Shown in pieces: positions 50,339-60,005 of a DNA stretch of 64,000 bases. Source of the DNA: Longitalea arenae (lineage in GTDB: Bacteria; Bacteroidota; Bacteroidia; Chitinophagales; Chitinophagaceae); NCBI RefSeq assembly GCF_016924755.1, contig NZ_JAFFJX010000001.1:1-64000 (forward strand), given 5' to 3'. Position 1 is the stretch's first letter. Every line of letters begins with the position of its first letter. A program made the position numbers and the translations under genes. Below the pieces are notes generated by a model. The model was not told the origin of the DNA. It ran no database searches and saw only the letters and a list, made by a program, of their open reading frames with translations.

Positions 50339-51859
50339 ATGATGCAGAAGATCTCGTATGTAGGCTTTATTGTAGCAATTACCTGCCTTATTGGTTGTTC
50401 TGCATCCCGGCAATCCTATAATCCCCAGCGCACCTTTACCAAAAAACAATTAGAAAAGGATTACAAGGTCTTTCGTGGTGTGCTGGAAGAGTCACACCCC
50501 AGCCTGTACTGGTTTACTTCGAAAGACAGCATGGATCGTTATTTCGATGAAGGCTTTCACCGCCTCACCGATTCCATGACCGAATTGCAATTCCGCAATG
50601 TGCTTTCCTATGTGGTAAGCAAGATCCATTGCGGGCATACGGCGGTCAGATATTCGAAACAATATGGCAGGTACATCGATACAGCCAAATTAAAGATGTT
50701 CCCGCTGAGCTTTAAGGTATGGGGCGATTCAATGGCCATAACGGCAAATATCAACAGAAAAGACTCCATCCTGAAATACGGTACCCTGGTTACCGCCATC
50801 GATGGCTATAGTGTGCGCAAGCTTACCGATACTTTCCTGAATTATATTTCGGGCGATGGCAACAGCATCAATGGCAAATACCAAAGCCTTAGCAATAGCG
50901 GTGCTTTTGGAAGCCTGTACCGGAATTTAATTGGCTTAAAAGACCAGATACAGGTTACCTATCTCGATAGCACCGGCACTGAACAGACTGTTAGCGTGCC
51001 GGTATTCGATCCGTCGGTAAAAGATGACGATACATCGGCGAAGCTTGATAAATCGGGTCAGGCACTCAAAGCTTCCAAAGAGAACCCGCGCCATTTTACC
51101 TGGAAGGCGCGGTACGTACAGATCGATACCACGCTGTCGAGCGCATACATGACGGTTCATACCTTTGCCCGGGGAAATAAATTAAGGTCATTTTTCCGCC
51201 AGGCTTTCCGGGAGCTGGACCGGCGTAAGATCCAGCACCTGGTGGTAGACGTTCGTACGAACGGTGGCGGCGATGCAGGTATTTCTACCTTGTTGACCCG
51301 CTACCTGGCCGATAAGAAATTCAAGCTGGCCGATTCCTTATATGCGATTCGCAGAAGCAGTAAATATCGTAAATACATTTCCTGGCAGCCCTTTTACTGG
51401 TCGCTCATGCAGTTTGTAACGCATAAGGAGAAAGACGGGCGCTATCATTTCGGGTACTTTGAGCGCCATTATTTCCGCCCCAAAAAGCGGCATCATTTCA
51501 ATGGCAATATTTACCTGGTTACCGGTGGCAACTCTTTTTCGGCCACCACGCTGTTTGTGAAAGCGCTGCAAGGCCAGCAGAATGTGAAAGTGATCGGGGA
51601 AGAAACGGGTGGAGGCGCTTATGGCAATTCAGCCTGGATGATCCCCGATGTAACCCTGCCTAATACGAAAGTGCGTTTCCGGCTCCCTAAGTTCAGACTG
51701 GTGATGGATAAAAACCTTGTGCAGGAGGGCCGTGGTATCATCCCCGATATCCAGGTGTCGCCGACGCGCGAGACCATTCTCCGGGGCATCGACCCCAAAG
51801 CGGCTGTCATTCGCCGGATGATCATGCACAAGAACAAGATCGGGATCGTTCAGCAATAA
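50339..51859 (+). CDS. S41-family lipoprotein protease
   Basis: A 506-aa predicted lipoprotein (lipobox LIGC, Cys near 20) with a C-terminal S41 (tail-specific protease-like) domain. The N-terminal ~100 residues (LEKDYKVFRGVLEESHPSLYWF) and the HCGHTAVRY segment fit Bacteroidota S41 enzymes. The catalytic Ser lies in VTGGNSFSATT near 396-402 and a Gly-rich turn GEETGGGAYGN follows. A PDZ-like segment (LVTAIDGYSVRKL) is visible at ~150. It overlaps the convergent nagA gene by 10 bp. Confidence 0.87.
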   Translation: MMQKISYVGFIVAITCLIGCSASRQSYNPQRTFTKKQLEKDYKVFRGVLEESHPSLYWFTSKDSMDRYFDEGFHRLTDSMTELQFRNVLSYVVSKIHCGHTAVRYSKQYGRYIDTAKLKMFPLSFKVWGDSMAITANINRKDSILKYGTLVTAIDGYSVRKLTDTFLNYISGDGNSINGKYQSLSNSGAFGSLYRNLIGLKDQIQVTYLDSTGTEQTVSVPVFDPSVKDDDTSAKLDKSGQALKASKENPRHFTWKARYVQIDTTLSSAYMTVHTFARGNKLRSFFRQAFRELDRRKIQHLVVDVRTNGGGDAGISTLLTRYLADKKFKLADSLYAIRRSSKYRKYISWQPFYWSLMQFVTHKEKDGRYHFGYFERHYFRPKKRHHFNGNIYLVTGGNSFSATTLFVKALQGQQNVKVIGEETGGGAYGNSAWMIPDVTLPNTKVRFRLPKFRLVMDKNLVQEGRGIIPDIQVSPTRETILRGIDPKAAVIRRMIMHKNKIGIVQQ

Positions 51860-52947
51860 ACCCGTTGCAATTCGAGGTCATTATCAAACACTACAAAATC
51901 AGTGCGATAGCCCTTTTCTATCTTACCCAACTTTTTACCGGCAAGCAATTGGGCCGGATAAGCAGCTGCCATCCGCAAGGCTTCTTCCAGTTCAATACCG
52001 GCATGAGCAACCGCATTTTTTACACACTGCAGCATGGTAAGCGCCGAACCTGATAAAGTACCATCGGGCAATGCATACCGGTCGCCCCGGAACAGGTGCT
52101 GGTATTCACCGGTGGTGGTTTCCGCAACAGCATCGGTAATAAAGAACAGGCGTTGGTTCAGCATCTTTTTTGCGATCTGCACAGCTGCATAATCCACATG
52201 TACGCCATCGCATACAATACTGCTCATTACCTGCGGGTGATTCATAATAGCACCCACCATACCCGGTTCCCGGTGTTGTAATGGGCTCATGGCGTTATAT
52301 AAGTGTGTGGCTGCTGGTATGCCTTTATTAAATGCATCCATCGCCTGCTGATAGGTAGCATTGCTATGCCCGGCTGATACAATGATGTTGTGTTTCATCA
52401 ACAGCTCAATAACAGCGGCATCGCACTGTTCCGGCGCCAGGGTCATCATTTTAAAGATGCCTTCGCCTTTTTGCAATAACATGTTCACCTCTTCAATGGA
52501 AGGCTTTTTTACACAGGCTTCGAGGTGCGCACCTCTTTTTACCGGATTGATGTATGGACCCTCGAGGTGCAGGCCAAGCAGGCCCTTGCCCCCCTCGTTC
52601 CAATAAGCCCGAACCACTTCAAAACCCTGCAGGAATTTTTCAATGCGGTTGGTGGCCATGGTGATCATAAAATGGGTACAGCCGCCAAAGAGACAATACT
52701 CATAAGTTGCCTTCAGTGATTCTACGCTTAATTCCTGGGAGAAGAGTTTTCCATGGCCGCCGTAGATCTGCAGATCAACGAAGGCCGGCGCCAGGGTAAA
52801 CCCTTTCAGGTCTTCTATACGGTAGTGGGAAGGAATCTCATCTGCGTTCACCAGTGCCAGGATCACATCATTATCCGTTAATACCGCTTTGTTTTCTTCT
52901 ATGAGATGGCCTGTGAAAATTTTTCCATTCGTGTATGCTGTAGACAT
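51850..52947 (-). CDS. nagA: N-acetylglucosamine-6-phosphate deacetylase
   Basis: A 365-aa amidohydrolase-superfamily enzyme releasing acetate from GlcNAc-6-phosphate in amino-sugar and cell-wall recycling. Visible markers: LAPAFVDLQIYGGHG, the metal-binding LHLEGPYINP near 126-135, SAGHSNATY, ATHLYNAMSPL and FITDAV near the catalytic Asp. Length fits the family. It is followed on the same strand by nothing close; the omega-amidase gene lies upstream (73 bp gap), so the two could be co-transcribed. Confidence 0.95.
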   Translation of the reverse strand: MSTAYTNGKIFTGHLIEENKAVLTDNDVILALVNADEIPSHYRIEDLKGFTLAPAFVDLQIYGGHGKLFSQELSVESLKATYEYCLFGGCTHFMITMATNRIEKFLQGFEVVRAYWNEGGKGLLGLHLEGPYINPVKRGAHLEACVKKPSIEEVNMLLQKGEGIFKMMTLAPEQCDAAVIELLMKHNIIVSAGHSNATYQQAMDAFNKGIPAATHLYNAMSPLQHREPGMVGAIMNHPQVMSSIVCDGVHVDYAAVQIAKKMLNQRLFFITDAVAETTTGEYQHLFRGDRYALPDGTLSGSALTMLQCVKNAVAHAGIELEEALRMAAAYPAQLLAGKKLGKIEKGYRTDFVVFDNDLELQRVYC

Positions 52948-53020
52948 GCTTTGCTTTGTTCAGTTTGGTTGGTGAAACATATAACTGTGCCGCACTTTTA
53001 AATTGCCGCATACCTCGTTA

Positions 53021-53899
53021 TTATGCTATGATAAACCGGTCGGCATCTTTCAGGAAGGGCAGTTTATTCCTTACCTCTTCCAGTGCTGCTTTTTCCAGGG
53101 TGATGGTGAAAACATCTTCGGCTTCGGCTTTGGTATACAACACGGTTCCCAGGGCATCTACGATCATGCTATCCCCGCTGTAATAGATGCCATTGCCATC
53201 GTTGCCTACGCGGTTCACGCCAATCACGTAACACTGGTTTTCGATGGCCCTTGCCTGCAATAATGTTTTCCAGGCATGATTCCGTTTTTCGGGCCAGTTG
53301 GCCACATAGATCAATACGTCATATTCGGGCATACTTTCTGTAACTGATGAACCCGCTTCCTGTGGGGGCGCTACCGGGAAATCATGCGCTTCCATTTCCG
53401 AAGCTACCAGGTCGGCCAGGGAGGAGGCCGCCGGTTTTTGCCTGCTCCATACCGGGAAACGCAGGTCATAACATATAAGCAGGTTGATCTTCCAGCCTTT
53501 TACGGAAGCGATCAATCGTTTATTGCCCGGCGAATAAAACTGGTCTTCCTGAGCATAGCCAAACAAATGGCGTTTGTCATAAAAGCCATATTGCCCGTTA
53601 GGCAACATCCATATAAGCCGGTTATAGTAATTGCCTGCATCTTCAATGATCAAACTACCGGTGAGGATGATCTTTTTTTCGGCTGCCAGTTTTTTCATCC
53701 AGGTCACCGTAGGACCATCCATTGTCTCGGCCAGCTTTTCCGGCTGCATACTAAAGCCGGTGCTGAACATTTCCGGCAGTATCACCACTTCTGTGCGCTG
53801 TTGCAACTGTTTTATTTTTTCTTCGAACATTTGCAGATTGGCGGTCTTGTCTTCCCAATGCAAATCGCTTTGTATAGTTGTAATGGTAAGCGTTGACAT
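53021..53899 (-). CDS. Omega-amidase/nitrilase-family hydrolase (YafV/Nit2-like) with insertion
   Basis: A 292-aa nitrilase-superfamily hydrolase of the YafV/Nit2 type, which deaminates alpha-keto acid amides such as alpha-ketoglutaramate. The catalytic triad is intact: Glu43 in ILPEMFSTGF, Lys109 in YDKRHLF and Cys143 in LLICYDLRFPV. Compared with the usual family, ~38 extra residues rich in Ala, Ser and Glu (about 154-191) separate PVWSR from DVLIYVANWPE, which are normally close together. It is upstream of nagA on the same strand and divergent from the next gene. Confidence 0.9.
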   Translation of the reverse strand: MSTLTITTIQSDLHWEDKTANLQMFEEKIKQLQQRTEVVILPEMFSTGFSMQPEKLAETMDGPTVTWMKKLAAEKKIILTGSLIIEDAGNYYNRLIWMLPNGQYGFYDKRHLFGYAQEDQFYSPGNKRLIASVKGWKINLLICYDLRFPVWSRQKPAASSLADLVASEMEAHDFPVAPPQEAGSSVTESMPEYDVLIYVANWPEKRNHAWKTLLQARAIENQCYVIGVNRVGNDGNGIYYSGDSMIVDALGTVLYTKAEAEDVFTITLEKAALEEVRNKLPFLKDADRFIIA

Positions 53900-53951
53900 G
53901 ATATTAAATTAGTGGATCAAAGGTAATCATTGTGCCTATCGCCAACAGGGT

Positions 53952-53959
53952 TATTTTTG
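53952..53959 (+). promoter_or_regulatory. -7 promoter element, probably leaderless
   Basis: TATTTTTG matches TAnnTTTG and ends 5 nt before ATG 53965 of the conserved helical protein gene. Confidence 0.45.
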
Positions 53960-53964
53960 TGTTT

Positions 53965-54441
53965 ATGAGAAGCGCATCTGTTCATGAATTAAAGCAGGAG
54001 TTAGTGACCCTGCCGGTGGAAGCACTGACTGACCTTTGCCTGCGGCTGGCAAAATATAAAAAGGAAAATAAGGAGCTGTTGACCTACCTGCTCTTCGAAG
54101 CGCACGATGAGGCTGGTTATGTAGAATCGGTTAAGAAGGAAGTAGATGAACAATTTGCCCAGGTCAACTACAGCAATTTGTATTTTGTAAAGAAGACGCT
54201 GCGAAAGATCCTAAAGAATATTAATACGCATATCCGGTACACAGGATCTTCACAGGTCACCATCGATCTGCTGATCTATTTTTGTCAATCCATTAAAGCC
54301 TCCGGCATTCCCATTGAAAAGAATCCCATCATTGCCAATTTGTATAAGGGGCAGCTGCAGAAGATCAATAAAACGCTGTCGAACCTGCATGAAGACCTGC
54401 AATATGATTATTCAAAGGCAGTGGCTGCGCTCGAGCTATGA
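53965..54441 (+). CDS. Predicted helical cytoplasmic protein, unknown
   Basis: A 158-aa Leu/Lys-rich, mainly helical protein without signal peptide (MRSASVHELKQELVTLPVEAL, LRLAKYKKENKELLTYLLFEA, LRKILKNINTHIRYTGSSQVTIDLLIYFC). The pattern of leucines suggests helical bundles. I recognise no family. ATG 53965 is chosen over 53932 because the -7 box would otherwise lie inside the gene. Divergent from the omega-amidase. Confidence 0.7.
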   Translation: MRSASVHELKQELVTLPVEALTDLCLRLAKYKKENKELLTYLLFEAHDEAGYVESVKKEVDEQFAQVNYSNLYFVKKTLRKILKNINTHIRYTGSSQVTIDLLIYFCQSIKASGIPIEKNPIIANLYKGQLQKINKTLSNLHEDLQYDYSKAVAALEL

Positions 54442-54653
54442 CCCCTGCCGTATTTCACAATTCGTTATGATCTATAGAAGGTTTCCTCCCGTATATAATA
54501 GGTGCATTCACGCGGCATTAACAAAATCTTCGATTTTGATATACAACTAAGCGATCTCTTTCGTTATCTTATTTAATAGCAATCGGAGTTGTTGGTTATT
54601 GACCGCCTGATGTGGTGCGTAATTTGTATAATAACTTATGTAATGCTAATACA

Positions 54654-55172
54654 ATGAATATTTCAATCCGGCCTGAGCAACCGGCCGACATAGATGAAAT
54701 TCATGAGCTCAATACATTGGTGTTTGGGCAGGAAAATGAAGCCAGATTGGTTGATCAGGTTCGCCAGAGTCCCCACTTCATTCCTGAATTATCATTGGTT
54801 GCATATTCAGATAATGAATTAATCGGATATATTTTATTTTCCCAGATAACGATCACAAATGGCGACTACCGGCATCAAAGTCTGGGTTTAACCTCTATGG
54901 TAGTGCATCCTGCCTGGCAAAAAAGAGGTATCGGCTCAAAGATGATCGCTGCTGGTTTGCAAAAAGCTACAGCGCTGGATTATACCGACGTTTTTGTTTT
55001 CGGGCATGAACATTATTTTCCAAAATTTGGATTTGTTCCCGCTGCCCGTTGGGGTATCAGACCTCCTTTTGATGCACCTGCCGAAGTGTTTATGGCATTA
55101 GAATTAATCCCCAACGCATTATGCAATGTGTCGGGGATCGTTGAATTTCCAATAGAGTTTTCTGTAATGTAA
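54654..55172 (+). CDS. GNAT-family N-acetyltransferase
   Basis: A 172-aa acetyl-CoA-dependent transferase. The GNAT core is visible: ISIRPEQPADIDEIHEL, LGLTSMVVHPAWQKRGIGSKMIAAGL (motif A, with the acetyl-CoA pyrophosphate loop QKRGIG) and FGHEHYFPKFGFVPA, typical of the YhbS-like group. The acceptor is unknown. ATG 54654 is preferred over a GTG at 54612. Stands alone; the PAP2 gene on the other strand ends 78 bp later. Confidence 0.92.
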   Translation: MNISIRPEQPADIDEIHELNTLVFGQENEARLVDQVRQSPHFIPELSLVAYSDNELIGYILFSQITITNGDYRHQSLGLTSMVVHPAWQKRGIGSKMIAAGLQKATALDYTDVFVFGHEHYFPKFGFVPAARWGIRPPFDAPAEVFMALELIPNALCNVSGIVEFPIEFSVM

Positions 55173-55250
55173 TTTCCTCTCTTGCTGCAACAGGTATGAC
55201 ACACTTTGTTTGCCTGTTTGCCGAAAGTGTGCCACACCTTTGTTTCTTTA

Positions 55251-56129
55251 TTATTGCAGCTTATATCTTACCGACAATCCATGCGATAACCCGGTGAACG
55301 GAGTGATCGAGAGATTCGGATTTTTGATCAATTTGGTTTTGTGCAGCTTTGGTACCAGTATGCCGGTCAAGGTACCCTGGGTTAAACCCAGCAGGATATC
55401 TGACGGAAAGTGTAAGCCACCGCGGTGACGCCACCAGGCTGTTGCGCCGGTAGCTGCACCTGCCAGTCCATACCATACCCATTTTGCTTTGGAGTGTGGA
55501 TGGTAGTCGGCCCATACCTGGGCGAAGAAGAAGGTAGATGTGGCCACCAGAGCTACGTGCCCTGCATAAAATGAATTTTTGCCACCGCCTCTTGTACGAT
55601 AATCCAATGGCGTTTCTTCATGGTAAACATAAGGCCGGTACCTGTTGGTGAAGTAGGTTGACCCGGTATACAATAAGCCGGTTATCGACATGGCTTCGAG
55701 GTACAGGAATGATAGCTTTGCAATATCTTTTCTCATTGCTTTATCGAATAAGAAAAATACAGGCACAGGCATCGATCCGTAGAAGGGGAGATAGCTGATA
55801 TCATCCACTTTCTTATTGTATGGCCGTATACCTCTGCGGTCAAAACGATTTACATCTGACCTGTTCAGGGCAAGAACAGTTTCTTCATCTGTTGGATCTT
55901 TGCTATAGATCTTGGTGAATGCATATAACGACCATAAAGTTCCGGTGGCGGTCACCGGTATATCGGCGGCCCAGTTCATTTTGTAAACCTCTTTCGGTTT
56001 CTCATTTACGTTTATTTCCGGCTGTTGTAAGGGAACTGTATCGACACGTAGGCTTGCAGAATCGTTCTGGGCACATACTGATGCGAATACAAAAAGGAAA
56101 GCCGGAACTACTGCATATACTTTCTTCAT
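55251..56129 (-). CDS. PAP2-family phosphatase, exported
   Basis: A 292-aa protein with a signal peptide (1-20, ending VCAQ) and a PAP2 domain. The three-part signature is present: NRYRPYVYHEE, SFYAGHVAL and RHRGGLHFPSDILLG, though the first Lys is replaced by Asn-Arg and the PSGH box reads FYAGH. This variant is common in Bacteroidota outer-membrane or periplasmic PAP2 proteins. Function: probable lipid or sugar phosphate phosphatase. Start 56129 (MKKVYAV) is chosen because the signal peptide begins there. Confidence 0.85.
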   Translation of the reverse strand: MKKVYAVVPAFLFVFASVCAQNDSASLRVDTVPLQQPEINVNEKPKEVYKMNWAADIPVTATGTLWSLYAFTKIYSKDPTDEETVLALNRSDVNRFDRRGIRPYNKKVDDISYLPFYGSMPVPVFFLFDKAMRKDIAKLSFLYLEAMSITGLLYTGSTYFTNRYRPYVYHEETPLDYRTRGGGKNSFYAGHVALVATSTFFFAQVWADYHPHSKAKWVWYGLAGAATGATAWWRHRGGLHFPSDILLGLTQGTLTGILVPKLHKTKLIKNPNLSITPFTGLSHGLSVRYKLQ

Positions 56130-56267
56130 AGCTATCCCTTTTGTGTTTGTATATTGTTTACTATTACATTTTTGCAATGTTTATGCCATGGGGAATAGTG
56201 GGGAACGGCGCTGTCCTTGCTCCGGCACCGGTTATAAAAAGCGAAGAAAACCAATTAATTGAAAAAG

Positions 56268-56303
56268 CCCGGATGATCCTGCTATGCTAGCAGATCATCC
56301 GGG
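56268..56303. terminator. Bidirectional intrinsic terminator
   Basis: CCCGGATGATC (56268-56278) pairs with GATCATCCGGG (56293-56303), with inner CTGCTA/TAGCAG pairs. The minus strand continues with CTTTTT, the plus strand with TATTTTTT. It ends the glucosidase transcript (leftward). Confidence 0.85.
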
Positions 56304-56358
56304 CATCTATTTTTTATTGGATAAAAGTTAGGTTGGGTGCAGGCAATGCAGCTGTGCC

Positions 56359-59013
56359 TTACTGCTTATCAGCAGGCGCCGGTTCTTCGGTGAAGTATTG
56401 CTTCTCTGATAATGAATGCACCAGCTCCGCTACCAGTGCGGTCCAACCGGTTTGATGGCTGGCGCCCAGTCCGGCCCCGGTTTCACCATGAAAATACTCA
56501 TAGAACAATACCAGGTCTGCATTTTCGGAACGTTGATAGAACCAACTGTAGGCGCCATGTGCCGGCCGCTTGCCATGCTGGTTGGGCTGGAACAGTGTGA
56601 TCAGCCTGCGCGTCAACTCTTCGGCCACCTGTATCAAATTCATTTTATTGCCTGAACCGATCGGACATTCGACCTCCAGCTCATTGCCATAAAATTCTCC
56701 AAAGTGGCGGATAGATTGAATGATGATATAATTGATGGGCATCCACAACGGGCCGCGCCAGTTTGAATTTCCACCAAACATATCCGAAGTAGAATCCCCG
56801 GGTTCATATTGGATCTTGTATTCTATGCCGCGGATATTGACAGAGAATGGATTCTTCTCGTGGTATTTCGACAAAGCGCGTATGCCCCAGGGTGATAGGA
56901 ACTGCGTTTCATCCAATAACCGTTGCAAGAGGAATACCAGCCGTTCTTTGGGTACCAGCGATAACAAAATGGTTTTGCCGTCACTTCGTTCTTCGTTTGG
57001 CCAGAACCGGTTGTTCTTCTTCCGGTAATTTTCAAACCAGGTGATCCGTTTTCTGAAATCATCCAGTTTATCGAGCATTCTTTTTTCGATGGTCGACACT
57101 GCAAACAAGGAGGTCAAACCTACTATGGAAAAGATGCGTAAATGCAGGGGTTCAGAACCGGCTATGGATAATGTATCATAAAAGAATTTATCTTCCTGGT
57201 TCCACATGCCCTGTTCATTCAACGCCTCGGCAATCATCACAAAATGCTCAAAGAATTTGGTGGCTGTGTCTTCGAATGAGATATCGTGCATGGCGATCTC
57301 CAGCGCCATGTCCATCATATTCAGCGCATACATGCCCATCCAGCTCGTTCCATCTGCCTGCTCCAGTTCCATATCGTTATGCACAAGATGGCTGCGATTG
57401 AATACACCGATGTTATCCAGGCCAAGGAATCCGCCCTGGAACATGTTGTTTCCATTCGAATCCTTGCGGTTTATCCACCAGGTAAAGTTGATGATAAGCT
57501 TTTGGAAAATGCGTTTCAGGAAAGGAATGTCGCCTTTGCCGGTCTGCAATTTTTCAATGCGATAGACTTCCATGGCCGCCCATGCCTGCACGGGCGGGTT
57601 CACATCACTGAAGTTCCATTCATAGGCCGGTAACTGCCCGTCGGGTTTCATATACCATTCGCGCATGATGAGCGTGAGCTGGTGTTTGGCAAATACGGGG
57701 TCAACCATGGCCATGGGAATACACTGAAAAGCCAGGTCCCAGGCCGCATACCAGGGATATTCCCATTTGTCGGGCATGCAAATGATATCCTGGTTCTTGA
57801 GGTGTTTCCAGTCGTGGTTCCTGCCATGTAAGCGGGATGTGCTTGGCGGCGTTATTCCGTCGCTGGTAGTGAGCCAGCGTTCCACATCAAAATGATAGTA
57901 TTGTTTGCTCCACAATAAACCGGCCAGCGCCCGCCGTTGGATCTTTGCGAGGCCGGGCACTTTTGTATTGGCCAGCACCCTGGCATAGAAATCATCGGCT
58001 TCCTGCTTACGCAATTTAAAGATGTCTTCAAAGCCGGGCGCAAAAGGATTCTCTATTGGCTTATGGCTTAAGCGGAGGTAAACGGTTTCGGAGCGGCCGC
58101 CGTGAATGCGTAATTTATAAACAGGCGCAAACTTGGTTCCCGATTTCTTTTGACGCAGGGCGCTTATATTTTCGCCTTTGATGATGGCATCATGAAACGC
58201 ATCTTTAGTGAATGGCGACAAATTGGGTTTGCCGTTCACTTTTTCAAAATTCGTTTCATTTTCGGTGAAGAGAATATCATTCGGCTGTTGAAAATATAAA
58301 TAGTAAGTTCCGAGCCGGTGATGATTTGCCTTTACCACATTTTTATTGCGCCAGGTAATGGAAGGTTTTTTCTTGGATGTATCATGGCTCCAGCGGTTGT
58401 AAAACCAGAGGGTAGGCAAAAGCGTTATTTCCGCCGATTTGGTATGATGGTTATGAATATTGATCCTGATGCTGATATCCCGCGAATTGTGTTTCGCATA
58501 GGTTACGTGTACATCAAAATATTCATTGTTATTAAAAATACCTGTATCGAGAATTTCATATTCGGGCTCGGTGCGGGAGCGTTGCCTGTTCACCGACAAC
58601 AGATCGTCGTATGGAAATTTCTGTTGTGGATATTTGTACAAATACTCCATGTAATAATGGGTTGGCAAATTGTCGAGGTAGTAATAGAGCTCTTTTACAT
58701 CCTCGCCATGATTGCCTTCGTAGTTGCCCAGTCCAAACAGGCGTTCTTTCAAAATAGGATCTTTTCCATTCCAGACGGTAATGGCAAAACACAGGTTTTG
58801 AAAGAAATCGGAAATCCCTGCTATCCCATCTTCACCCCATCTATATGCACGAAAGCGCGCCTGGTCATGGGTAAAATAATTCCAGGCATCGTTATTCTGA
58901 CTAAAATCTTCGCGAACAGTTCCCCACTGTCTTTCACTTAAATACGGTCCCCATTGCTCCAAAGGAATCTTCCTCGTGGAATTAACCGCAAGTCGTTGAT
59001 GTTCTGCACTCAT
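56359..59013 (-). CDS. GH63-like (MGH1-type) glucosidase
   Basis: An 884-aa cytoplasmic protein of the glucosidase group related to mannosyl-oligosaccharide glucosidase (GH63). The N-terminal beta-sandwich region (LSERQWGTVREDFSQNNDAWNYFTHDQARFRAYRWGEDG and ISIRINIHNH) precedes an (alpha/alpha)6 barrel with acidic catalytic-site candidates in WEYPWYAAWDLAFQ and LLDETQFLSPWGIRALS. It lacks a signal peptide, so it acts in the cytoplasm, perhaps on glucosyl-glycerate, trehalose-like or glycogen-derived sugars. It stands alone with its own terminator. Confidence 0.9.
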   Translation of the reverse strand: MSAEHQRLAVNSTRKIPLEQWGPYLSERQWGTVREDFSQNNDAWNYFTHDQARFRAYRWGEDGIAGISDFFQNLCFAITVWNGKDPILKERLFGLGNYEGNHGEDVKELYYYLDNLPTHYYMEYLYKYPQQKFPYDDLLSVNRQRSRTEPEYEILDTGIFNNNEYFDVHVTYAKHNSRDISIRINIHNHHTKSAEITLLPTLWFYNRWSHDTSKKKPSITWRNKNVVKANHHRLGTYYLYFQQPNDILFTENETNFEKVNGKPNLSPFTKDAFHDAIIKGENISALRQKKSGTKFAPVYKLRIHGGRSETVYLRLSHKPIENPFAPGFEDIFKLRKQEADDFYARVLANTKVPGLAKIQRRALAGLLWSKQYYHFDVERWLTTSDGITPPSTSRLHGRNHDWKHLKNQDIICMPDKWEYPWYAAWDLAFQCIPMAMVDPVFAKHQLTLIMREWYMKPDGQLPAYEWNFSDVNPPVQAWAAMEVYRIEKLQTGKGDIPFLKRIFQKLIINFTWWINRKDSNGNNMFQGGFLGLDNIGVFNRSHLVHNDMELEQADGTSWMGMYALNMMDMALEIAMHDISFEDTATKFFEHFVMIAEALNEQGMWNQEDKFFYDTLSIAGSEPLHLRIFSIVGLTSLFAVSTIEKRMLDKLDDFRKRITWFENYRKKNNRFWPNEERSDGKTILLSLVPKERLVFLLQRLLDETQFLSPWGIRALSKYHEKNPFSVNIRGIEYKIQYEPGDSTSDMFGGNSNWRGPLWMPINYIIIQSIRHFGEFYGNELEVECPIGSGNKMNLIQVAEELTRRLITLFQPNQHGKRPAHGAYSWFYQRSENADLVLFYEYFHGETGAGLGASHQTGWTALVAELVHSLSEKQYFTEEPAPADKQ

Positions 59014-59222
59014 GATCCGGTTTTGTGCTTTATTAGTTAATACGCTGGCAAGCGACCGGCGGTAAGCATCAATTATTTAATAATGGTCGAAAATACCATT
59101 ATGAAGTTAGTGTATAGGGGTCATTAAATAAAAGATTAGGCCCCTGTTTATGGCAGGAAATTAATAAATTTTATATAGGATATGGGGTTATTAAATATAG
59201 GTTAATAATAAGAATCCATTAA

Positions 59223-59993
59223 TTAATCCTTTCCTTTCTCAAGATTTAAAAAGGGCTTAACCAGATCGATAGGCACCGGGAATATGGTGGTTGAATTATT
59301 TTCAGTAGCGATCTCCCGCAGGGTTTGCAGGTATCTCAGCGTAAGGGCGCTGGGCTGATCGCTCAAAATGCGGGCCGCATCTGCCAGCCGTTGCGATGCC
59401 TGGAACTCACCTTCTGCTGCAATGACCTTCGATCGGCGTTCGCGTTCCGCTTCTGCCTGCCTGGCCATGGCACGCTGCATTTCCTGGGGCAGGTCAATTT
59501 GTTTTACTTCCACATTCGACACTTTAATGCCCCAGGGTTCGGTATGGGTATCGATGATCTGCTGTAGTTTCTGGTTTATTTTTTCCCGCTGCGACAAAAG
59601 ATCATCCAGTTCTGATTGTCCCAACACACTGCGCAGCGTAGTTTGAGAGAATTGGGAAGTGGCCACCAGGTAATTCTCTACTTCAACAATGGCCTTTTGG
59701 GGTTGCAGTACCCGGAAGTACACCACGGCATTTACTTTTATGGAAACATTGTCTTCTGTAATGATATCCTGTGGCGGAACATCCATTACGACCGTGCGCA
59801 GGCTTACTTTCACCATTTTATCAATCACCGGTATTAATAGAATGAGCCCCGGCCCGCGTACCGAAACGAGGCGGCCCAATCTGAAGACAACGCCCCGCTC
59901 GTATTCACGCAGAATGCGAATGGCGCTGGATAACACAAAGATCAGGAACAGCACTAAAACAATGGCCGAAGCGGAGAAAGGTAATGTGTTCAT
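59223..59993 (-). CDS. Slipin (SPFH/stomatin-like) membrane protein
   Basis: A 256-aa SPFH-domain protein: N-terminal hydrophobic helix (about 8-22), then [25 protein letters not shown], the band-7 core ([26 protein letters not shown]) and a helical tail with [26 protein letters not shown]. Slipins scaffold membrane microdomains and are usually coupled to an NfeD-type protease; here nfeD lies 12 bp upstream on the same strand, so they form one operon. Confidence 0.95.
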   Translation of the reverse strand: MNTLPFSASAIVLVLFLIFVLSSAIRILREYERGVVFRLGRLVSVRGPGLILLIPVIDKMVKVSLRTVVMDVPPQDIITEDNVSIKVNAVVYFRVLQPQKAIVEVENYLVATSQFSQTTLRSVLGQSELDDLLSQREKINQKLQQIIDTHTEPWGIKVSNVEVKQIDLPQEMQRAMARQAEAERERRSKVIAAEGEFQASQRLADAARILSDQPSALTLRYLQTLREIATENNSTTIFPVPIDLVKPFLNLEKGKD

Positions 59994-60005
59994 ATTATAA
60001 CGCGT

